Shown here one piece after another: positions 11,247 through 15,539 of a DNA stretch of 15,539 nucleotides. The stretch covers positions 1 to 15,539 of the forward strand of contig VAXS01000121.1 of NCBI GenBank assembly GCA_005883255.1, written 5' to 3'. Every line of letters starts with the position of its first letter. The first letter of the stretch is position 1. The notes below the pieces were generated by a model that was not told the origin of the DNA, made no database searches, and saw only the letters and a program-made list of their open reading frames with translations. Made by a program: the position numbers and the translations under genes. Source of the stretch: Actinomycetota bacterium. GTDB lineage: Bacteria > Actinomycetota > Thermoleophilia > Solirubrobacterales > Solirubrobacteraceae.

Positions 11247-11308
11247 GGGCGGGTCGGCGGCACGCGTATACTTCGGCGTCCCCGGCCCCGCGTCCCGCCG
11301 ACCCGCCC
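11247..11308. repeat. 14-bp perfect inverted repeat bracketing the rpmH -10
   Basis: Arms GGGCGGGTCGGCGG (11247-11260) and CCGCCGACCCGCCC (11295-11308) are exact reverse complements separated by 34 bp that contain the TATACT box. If transcription starts near 11279, only the right arm is in the RNA, so the repeat probably acts as DNA. The left arm also continues a run of GGG tracts from 11243 that could form a G-quadruplex. Confidence 0.6.
11267..11272 (+). promoter_or_regulatory. Candidate rpmH promoter -10 box (TATACT)
   Basis: TATACT is one base from the TATAAT consensus and is 49 nt before the rpmH GTG. It predicts a leader of about 43 nt. No recognisable -35 is seen; the expected place lies in the GGG-rich left arm of the inverted repeat. 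It probably drives the whole rpmH-rnpA-yidD-yidC-jag-rsmG run. Confidence 0.6.
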
Positions 11309-11321
11309 CGGGGCCCACGTC

Positions 11322-11456
11322 GTGAAGCGCACGTACCAGCCGAAGAAGCGCAAGCGCGCCCGTACGCACGGGTTCCGCGCCCGCATGCGCACCCGCGGCG
11401 GCCGGCGCGCCCTCCAGCGGCGCCGGGCAAAGGGGCGCCAGCGGCTGACCGTTTAG
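11322..11456 (+). CDS. rpmH: 50S ribosomal protein L34
   Basis: A 44-residue, extremely basic protein of the large ribosomal subunit. [31 protein letters not shown] matches the L34 signature (KRTYQPxxxKRxxxHGFxxRMxTxxGRxxLxxRRxKGRxxL), and the end GRQRLTV is also typical. The start is GTG 11322, without a Shine-Dalgarno; no other start gives the conserved N-terminus. Its TAG is directly followed by the rnpA ATG. L34 next to dnaA and rnpA is one of the most conserved arrangements around bacterial origins. The gene sits 49 nt after a TATACT box. Confidence 0.97.
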   Translation: MKRTYQPKKRKRARTHGFRARMRTRGGRRALQRRRAKGRQRLTV

Positions 11457-11831
11457 ATGGCCGTTCGGAGCGGGCGCCTCTCGCGCAGCGCGGACTTCGA
11501 GCGCGTGTACCGGCGCGGGCGCTCGCAGGGCAACCGCCACCTGGTGCTGTACTCGTTCCCCCGGGGCGCAGGCGACGGCGATGGACCAAGACTCGGTGTA
11601 TCGGTGGGGCGCAAGGTGGGAGGAGCCGTAGAGCGCAACCGGGTGAAGCGCCTCCTGCGGGAGGCCTTCCGCGCCCGCGCCGCCGACCTGCCGGCCGACC
11701 ACGACTTCGTGGTGGTGGCCCGGCCGGCCGCCGGCGAGCTCGCCGAGCGCGGTGGGCTGGCGGGCGTGGCGGCGGCGCTCGACGAGCTGCTCGGGAGCGC
11801 CGAGGGGGGCAACGGGGAGTCGCCCTCGTGA
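11457..11831 (+). CDS. rnpA: Ribonuclease P protein component
   Basis: The protein cofactor that helps the RNase P RNA bind pre-tRNA and metal ions during 5' maturation. The 124 residues are normal. LSRSADFERVYRRGRS at the N-terminus forms the first part of the central cleft. LGVSVGRKVGGAVERNRVKRLLREAFR contains the RNR motif (R60-N61-R62) of the family. The C-terminus ends in a low-complexity Gly/Glu/Ser tail. ATG 11457 abuts the rpmH stop with no gap and no Shine-Dalgarno, and the stop overlaps yidD as GTGA, so translation is coupled on both sides. No abnormality apart from a short loop insertion (RGAGDGDG) after strand one. Confidence 0.95.
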   Translation: MAVRSGRLSRSADFERVYRRGRSQGNRHLVLYSFPRGAGDGDGPRLGVSVGRKVGGAVERNRVKRLLREAFRARAADLPADHDFVVVARPAAGELAERGGLAGVAAALDELLGSAEGGNGESPS

Positions 11832-12088
11832 GGCTCGGCCGCCGGCTCGCCGTGCTGCCGATCCGGCTCTACCAGCTGGTCGTGTCGCCCGCCCTGGGAA
11901 CGCACTGCAAGTACCACCCCTCCTGCTCGCGCTACGCGATCGAGTCGGTGCGGGCGCACGGCGACCTCCGCGGTCTCGTCCTCGCCAGCTGGCGCCTGCT
12001 GCGCTGCAATCCCTGGAGCCGTGGCGGGCACGACCCGGTCGAGGCCCAGCGTCTGTTCCGCCCCCGTCCGCGCGCCCGCGCCGCCTAG
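11828..12088 (+). CDS. yidD: Membrane protein insertion efficiency factor YidD
   Basis: A small (86-residue) peripheral protein at the inner face of the membrane that assists YidC-dependent insertion. The family pattern PIRLYQLVVSPxLGxxCKYxPSCSxYAIESxxxHGxxxG is present, with conserved cysteines at C27, C33 and in LLRCNPWSRGGHDPV. An amphipathic helix at the N-terminus (LGRRLAVLPIRLYQLV) probably contacts lipid. The start is GTG 11828, overlapping the rnpA stop as GTGA. The stop is 3 nt before yidC. The C-terminal RPRPRARAA is short and basic. The position between rnpA and yidC is standard. Confidence 0.95.
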   Translation: MRLGRRLAVLPIRLYQLVVSPALGTHCKYHPSCSRYAIESVRAHGDLRGLVLASWRLLRCNPWSRGGHDPVEAQRLFRPRPRARAA

Positions 12089-12091
12089 CCC

Positions 12092-13051
12092 ATGCCGGTC
12101 GTCTTCGCCAACGTCCTGCAGCCGCTGATCGACGCCACCGACTCGGTGATGGTTTTCCTCCACGACCACGTCGTGGGCGGCTCGTGGGGCCTGGCGATCA
12201 TCGGGCTCACCGTGGTGGTGCGGCTGATCCTGCTGCCGCTCACCCTCAAGCAGTTCAAGTCGATGCAGGCGCTCCAGCGGCTCCAGCCCGAGATCAAGGC
12301 GTTGCAGGCGAAGTACAAGGAGGACAAGCAGCGCCAGCAGCAGGAGCTCATGAAGTTCTATCAGGAGAACAAGGTGAATCCCCTGGGCTCCTGCCTGCCG
12401 CTCCTGGCGCAGACGCCGATCTTCATCGCGCTGTTCTACATGCTGCGCAAGGACCTCAAGAACGACATCTGCCCGGCGGTGGTGCACCACGCCCACGCGG
12501 TGGGCAAGGGCATCGCCAGCGTGCACTGCGGCAGCTCGGCGAAGTTCCTGTTCATCCCCGACCTGACGGACAAGGCCCGGGGCGGAGTGCTGATCACGCT
12601 GATCCTGCTCTACGTCGGGACCCAGCTGGCGTCGAGCCTCTTGATGACCGTGTCCGCCGACGCGAATCAGCGCCGGCTGATGCTGCTCCTGCCGCTGGTG
12701 TTCGTCGCCTTCATCATCAACTTCCCAGCCGGGCTGATCGTCTACTGGATCACCACCAACCTGTGGACGATGGCCCAGCAGCTGATCGTGCGCAAGACGG
12801 TGGGTCCGCTGCGACCACCGCAGCCAGCGGGCGCCCCGGCCGCCGTCGCGACGAGCGGCGGCGGAGGCGGCGGTGAAAGCGGCGGCAGTGCCGGGACCGA
12901 GGCCGAGGTGTCGTCGCCCCTGCGCCGGCGGCGCAAGCGCGGCGGTGACGGCGAGGCCGCGGACGGCAAGGCCGAGGGACCCCGCAAGCGCAGCGGGCCC
13001 CCGCCCCCGCCCCCGCGGCGCAAGAAGAAGCGCTCCGGCCGCCGGCGGTGA
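12092..13051 (+). CDS. yidC: Membrane protein insertase YidC/Oxa1 with basic C-terminal tail
   Basis: Inserts and folds membrane proteins, alone or with SecYEG. The 319-residue form has no large periplasmic domain, as in Gram-positive bacteria. Hydrophobic segments are visible at about 33-50 (containing R44, the groove arginine), 100-117, 165-185 and 200-232, and a charged cytoplasmic hairpin (LQAKYKEDKQRQQQELMKFYQ) follows the first. The last 80 residues are unusual: a glycine run, then RRRRKR, six prolines and RRKKKRSGRRR. Such basic tails in Oxa1/YidC2 proteins bind ribosomes, so this one may do the same, which is inference. No lipobox is seen at the N-terminus. It starts 3 nt after yidD without an SD and ends overlapping jag (GTGA). 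Confidence 0.95.
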   Translation: MPVVFANVLQPLIDATDSVMVFLHDHVVGGSWGLAIIGLTVVVRLILLPLTLKQFKSMQALQRLQPEIKALQAKYKEDKQRQQQELMKFYQENKVNPLGSCLPLLAQTPIFIALFYMLRKDLKNDICPAVVHHAHAVGKGIASVHCGSSAKFLFIPDLTDKARGGVLITLILLYVGTQLASSLLMTVSADANQRRLMLLLPLVFVAFIINFPAGLIVYWITTNLWTMAQQLIVRKTVGPLRPPQPAGAPAAVATSGGGGGGESGGSAGTEAEVSSPLRRRRKRGGDGEAADGKAEGPRKRSGPPPPPPRRKKKRSGRRR

Positions 13052-13524
13052 GCATGGAGGCGGGCGGCGGGTCCGAGGCGGCGGCGCGACTGCGCGACCT
13101 GCTCGAGCGGGTGGTCGAGGCGCTCGACCTCGACGCCGACGTCGAGGTGACGGAGGACCCCGAGGCCCTCTGCGGGACGGTGGAGGGCGAGGACGTGGCC
13201 GTCCTCATCGGACGGCACGGGCAGACGATCGACGCGGTCGAGCACCTCGCCGCGCGGATCGCCTACCGGGACGCCACCGAGCGCAAGCGCGTGGTGGTGG
13301 ACGCCGCCGGCTACCGGGCGCGCCGCGCCGAGGCGCTGCAGCGGCAGGCGGAGCGCGCCGTCAGCGAGGCGCTGCGCTTCGGCCGACCGGTGGCGCTCGA
13401 CGCGATGGTGGCCTCCGAGCGCAAGGTCGTGCACGAGTACCTGCGCGATCGCCACGACGTGGAGACCTACAGCGAGGGCGAGGAGCCCGACCGGCACCTG
13501 GTCATCACGCCGGTCGTCTCGTAG
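13048..13524 (+). CDS. jag: Jag/KhpB-type KH-R3H RNA-binding protein
   Basis: A 158-residue cytoplasmic RNA-binding protein. The KH domain has the GxxG loop as GRHG (55-58) in VAVLIGRHGQTIDAVEHLAAR. The R3H domain has R125-xxx-H129 in SERKVVHEYLRDR. The Jag_N domain found in longer Firmicutes homologues is absent; a short acidic N-terminus takes its place. In other bacteria KhpB works with KhpA and is linked to cell elongation and division, and is encoded after yidC as here. The start is GTG 13048 overlapping the yidC stop (GTGA); ATG 13054 is an equally plausible start two codons later. The TAG at 13522-13524 is the first base of the parS palindrome. Confidence 0.92.
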   Translation: MSMEAGGGSEAAARLRDLLERVVEALDLDADVEVTEDPEALCGTVEGEDVAVLIGRHGQTIDAVEHLAARIAYRDATERKRVVVDAAGYRARRAEALQRQAERAVSEALRFGRPVALDAMVASERKVVHEYLRDRHDVETYSEGEEPDRHLVITPVVS

Positions 13525-13537
13525 TTTCACGTGAAAC
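13524..13537. promoter_or_regulatory. parS: parS centromere-like site
   Basis: GTTTCACGTGAAAC is a perfect 14-bp palindrome and matches the core of the bacterial parS consensus TGTTTCACGTGAAACA; only the outermost base on each side differs (A and C here). ParB binds parS and spreads from it. The site spans the last base of the jag stop and the rsmG GTG start, 1.5 kb before parB. I found no second copy in the window. Confidence 0.92.
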
Positions 13538-14241
13538 CGGAGGCGAGCGAGGCGGTGCGGGCGCTCGCGGATCGGTTCGGGCTGGGAACTGACGCGGCCG
13601 CGCGGCTGGAGCGCCTGCTGGGCCTGCTCACGGCCGACCCGCGCGCGCCGACGGCAATCCTCGATCCCGGCGAGGCGGTGGACCGCCATCTCGCCGACTC
13701 GCTGGTGGCGCTGGAGCTGCCCGCGGTGCGCAAGGCGCGGACGATCGCCGACCTGGGCTCGGGCGCGGGTCTCCCGGGACTACCGCTCGCGATCGCCCTG
13801 CCGGGCGCGCGCGCGTTCCTGGTCGAGAGCTCGCGGCGCAAGTGCGCGTTCCTGGAGCGGGCGAGCGCCGAGGTGGGGGTCGACAACGCAGAGGTGGTCT
13901 GCACGCGCGCCGAGGCCTGGCCGGAGGGCCGCGAGCGCTGCGACGTCGTCACCGCCCGGGCCCTGGCCCGGCTGCCCGTGCTGGTGGAGTACGCGGCGCC
14001 GCTCCTGCGGGTCGGCGGGTCGCTCGTGGCCTGGAAGGGCGCCCGCGCCGCGGGGGAGGAGGCGGACGGCGCGGCGGCGGCACGGCGGCTGGGAATGGGG
14101 GCGCCGGAGGCGGTGCCCGTACGGCCGTTCCCCGCCGCTCGCGACCTGCACCTGTACACGGTCCGCAAGGAGGCGCCGACTCCGCCGGGCTTCCCGCGCC
14201 GCCCGGGCGCCGCCGCCAAGCGCCCGTTGCGGGCGGCCTGA
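13531..14241 (+). CDS. rsmG: 16S rRNA (guanine-N7) methyltransferase RsmG
   Basis: Methylates a guanine near position 527 of 16S rRNA using S-adenosylmethionine; loss gives low-level streptomycin resistance in several bacteria. The 236 residues show DRHLADSL (51-58), the SAM-binding motif IADLGSGAGLPGLPLAIALP (from 72), VESSRRKCAFLERA and VVTARALARLPVLVEYAAPLL, then GSLVAWKG. The C-terminus ends with a basic, proline-rich tail (PPGFPRRPGAAAKRPLRAA). GTG 13531 was chosen because it lies 6 nt after the jag stop; it is inside parS and has no Shine-Dalgarno, so ParB bound there would sit on the start region. A GTG eight codons on (13555) is an alternative. The gene symbol gidB is an older synonym. 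Confidence 0.95.
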   Translation: MKPEASEAVRALADRFGLGTDAAARLERLLGLLTADPRAPTAILDPGEAVDRHLADSLVALELPAVRKARTIADLGSGAGLPGLPLAIALPGARAFLVESSRRKCAFLERASAEVGVDNAEVVCTRAEAWPEGRERCDVVTARALARLPVLVEYAAPLLRVGGSLVAWKGARAAGEEADGAAAARRLGMGAPEAVPVRPFPAARDLHLYTVRKEAPTPPGFPRRPGAAAKRPLRAA

Positions 14242-14252
14242 GAGCGCTCTTT

Positions 14253-14264
14253 GCGGGAAACCGC
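14253..14264 (+). other. Small GNRA hairpin after rsmG
   Basis: GCGG-GAAA-CCGC is a 4-bp stem closed by a GAAA tetraloop, preceded by the palindrome AGAGCGCTCT at 14241-14250. No U-tract follows. It could mark the 3' end of the rpmH-rsmG transcript, but is too short to assign with confidence. Confidence 0.25.
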
Positions 14265-14288
14265 GCCTCCTACGACCGCCGCCGGCGC

Positions 14289-14294
14289 TAGCGT
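14289..14294 (+). promoter_or_regulatory. Candidate -10 box (TAGCGT) for leaderless parA
   Basis: TAGCGT, overlapping the palindrome CGCTAGCG, ends 8 nt before the parA ATG. That distance would put the transcription start on or beside the ATG, and no Shine-Dalgarno is present, so leaderless translation is likely. No -35 is evident. Confidence 0.4.
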
Positions 14295-14302
14295 CAGTCC
14301 GC

Positions 14303-15061
14303 ATGGGGACGATCTACGCGATCGCGAACCAGAAGGGCGGGGTGGGGAAGACGACCACGGCGGTCAACGCGGCCGCCTGCGTGGCGGAGGCCGGCTACCC
14401 GACGCTGCTGGTCGACGTCGATCCCCAGTGCAACGCCACGGTGGGGCTGGGGCTCGCGAAGGACCTCGAGCCCTCGATCTACGACGTCCTGGCCGGCGAC
14501 GCCGCGCTCGACGATGCCATCCGGCCGTCCGGCCTCGACGGGCTGGACGTCGTCCCTTCCAGCCCGGACCTGGCGGGCGCCAGCGTGGAGCTGCCGCGCA
14601 TCGAGGGCTCCGAGACCCGGCTCCGCGACCTGGTGCGCCCGGCCCGCGAGCGCTACGCGTTCGTGTTCCTGGACTGCCCACCGTCGCTGGGACCGCTGAC
14701 CGTCGGGGCGCTGGTGGCCGCCGATCGGGTGCTGGTGCCGGTCCAGACCGAGTACTACGCGCTCGAGGGGCTGGCCGGCTTGCTCGAGACCATCAAGCTG
14801 GTTCAAGTAAGTCTCAACCCAAGCTTGAGTGTTGCCGGGATGGTGCTGACCATGCACGACGGCCGGACCCGGCTGGCCCAGGACGTCGAGCGCGAGGTGC
14901 GCCAGCATTTCGACGGCCTGGTGTTCGAGACCGTGATCCCCCGCAACGTGCGGGTCAGTGAGGCGCCGAGCTTCGGGCGACCGGTGATCCACCACGACCC
15001 GCACTGCGCGGGCGCCACCGCCTACTTCGAGCTGGCCAAGGAGATGGCGGCGCGTGGCTGA
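14303..15061 (+). CDS. parA: Chromosome partitioning ATPase ParA (Soj)
   Basis: ATP-bound ParA dimers coat DNA and pull ParB-parS complexes, and Soj-type proteins can also act on DnaA. The 252 residues are the short chromosomal type, without an N-terminal helix-turn-helix. The deviant Walker A is KGGVGKTT (11-18), with D38 and D40 in VDVDPQ and Walker B at VFLDCPP (D124). IPRNVRVSEAPSFGRPV near the end is typical of Soj. Residue 43 is Cys in DPQCNAT, where Gly is usual. The start ATG 14303 lacks an SD but follows a -10-like box. Codons at about 14801-14835 are unusually AT-rich for the gene. It overlaps parB by 8 nt. Confidence 0.96.
   Translation: MGTIYAIANQKGGVGKTTTAVNAAACVAEAGYPTLLVDVDPQCNATVGLGLAKDLEPSIYDVLAGDAALDDAIRPSGLDGLDVVPSSPDLAGASVELPRIEGSETRLRDLVRPARERYAFVFLDCPPSLGPLTVGALVAADRVLVPVQTEYYALEGLAGLLETIKLVQVSLNPSLSVAGMVLTMHDGRTRLAQDVEREVRQHFDGLVFETVIPRNVRVSEAPSFGRPVIHHDPHCAGATAYFELAKEMAARG
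15038..15043 (+). promoter_or_regulatory. Shine-Dalgarno (AAGGAG) that fixes the parB start
   Basis: AAGGAG inside the end of parA lies 10 nt before GTG 15054. This favours GTG 15054 over the in-frame ATG at 15075 as the parB start. It is one of the few clear SDs on the right-hand arm. Confidence 0.55.
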
Positions 15062-15539
15062 GCGTCGGCGCGGCATGGGACGCGGGCTGGCGGCGATCCT
15101 CTCCTCGCCGGAGGGGGCCGAGGCCGCGGGCGAGCTCCGGGCGCTTCCAGTCGACGAGATCGAGCCCAACCCCGACCAGCCGCGACGGCGTATCGACCCC
15201 GACGGGCTGGCGTCGCTGGCCGAGTCCCTGAAGGCGCGCGGGGTGCTGCAGCCGGTTCTCGTGCGGCCCCGCGCCGGCGGCTACGAGCTGATCGCCGGCG
15301 AGCGGCGCTGGCGCGCCGCCCGGCTGGCCGGCCTGCAGACCATCCCGGCGATCGTCCGGCCGGGCGGCGACGACGCGGCCTCGCTCGAGCTGGCCCTGAT
15401 CGAGAACATGGCCCGCGAGGATCTCAACCCGGTCGAGGAGGCGCGCGCCTGCGCCGCGCTGGTGGAGGACCTGGGTCTTACGCGCGAGGAGGTGGGACGC
15501 CGGATCGGTCGCAGCCGGGTGGTGGTCTCGAACCTGACG
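15054..15539 (+). CDS. parB: Chromosome partitioning protein ParB, N-terminal part (3' end outside window)
   Basis: A CTP-dependent DNA clamp that loads at parS and spreads; it stimulates ParA and recruits SMC. The 162 residues visible begin MAERRRGMGRGLAAIL, a typical ParA-contact N-terminus, then LPVDEIEPNPDQPRR, the CTP-binding motif GERRWRA (82-88) and ENMAREDLNPVEEA (117-130). The start of the helix-turn-helix (LTREEVGRRIGRSRVVVSNLT) runs off the end, so DNA-recognition and dimerisation parts are missing only because the window stops. The GTG start overlaps the parA stop by 8 nt and has AAGGAG upstream. Its target parS is 1.5 kb upstream. Confidence 0.96.
   Translation, partial: MAERRRGMGRGLAAILSSPEGAEAAGELRALPVDEIEPNPDQPRRRIDPDGLASLAESLKARGVLQPVLVRPRAGGYELIAGERRWRAARLAGLQTIPAIVRPGGDDAASLELALIENMAREDLNPVEEARACAALVEDLGLTREEVGRRIGRSRVVVSNLT

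Larger units (their letters stand above)
11064..11321. other. oriC: Proposed replication origin (oriC), dnaA-rpmH interval
   Basis: The 258-bp divergent gap has the features expected of an origin. An 11-bp-spaced array of DnaA-box-like 9-mers is at 11209-11239, a locally AT-richer stretch (GCAAATCGCGACGAAAACG near 11173-11191) lies beside it, and promoters face outward to dnaA and rpmH. All genes on either side run away from it for at least 4 kb on the right and 9 kb on the left. A long AT-rich unwinding element is not present, and the dnaN-dnaA gap is an alternative or second part of a bipartite origin. Confidence 0.6.

Noticed and set aside
13524..14302. Second parS site near parA
   Set aside because: Looked for GTTTCAC and GTGAAAC elsewhere; only the 13524-13537 copy was found.

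Overview
The window is a replication-origin neighbourhood from a very GC-rich bacterium, almost certainly an actinobacterium. The gene set and order support this: gyrA-gyrB-dciA-recF-dnaN-dnaA face left, and rpmH-rnpA-yidD-yidC-jag-rsmG-parA-parB face right, with the divergence point between dnaA and rpmH. A short domain II in DnaA, a long GyrB and several leaderless-looking promoters would fit a deep-branching class such as Thermoleophilia. That placement is inference from impression, not from a search.

Left end (1-1633): the tail of a DUF4446-like gene, pheA (prephenate dehydratase, 1-nt overlap) and an HNH endonuclease, all on the + strand and therefore head-on to a fork leaving the presumed origin leftward. 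A convergent interval (1634-1920) separates them from gyrA. It holds a strong hairpin, an almost perfect anti-16S Shine-Dalgarno followed by a 14-codon ORF on the minus strand, and a structured CTAG-rich stretch.

Left replichore arm (1921-11063, minus strand): dnaA, dnaN, recF and dciA encode the initiator, sliding clamp, gap-repair ATPase and helicase loader. gyrB and gyrA encode DNA gyrase. dnaN/recF/dciA are joined by GTGA stop-start overlaps. gyrB has its own promoter and a leader with a terminator-like hairpin, so gyrase expression can be set apart from the upstream genes.

Origin interval (11064-11321): an 11-bp-spaced array of DnaA-box-like sequences, a -10 box on each strand, and a 14-bp perfect inverted repeat bracketing the rpmH -10. 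I propose this as oriC. The 130-bp dnaN-dnaA gap holds two more box-like copies.

Right arm (11322-15539, + strand): rpmH (ribosomal protein L34), rnpA (RNase P protein), yidD/yidC (membrane protein insertion), jag (KH-R3H RNA-binding protein), rsmG (16S rRNA m7G methyltransferase), then parA and a truncated parB for chromosome segregation. The genes are tightly packed and mostly lack Shine-Dalgarno sequences. A near-consensus parS site lies across the jag stop and the rsmG start, about 2.3 kb from the presumed origin, so the centromere-like site, its binding protein and the initiator are all within the window. No mobile element, CRISPR array, rRNA or tRNA was seen.
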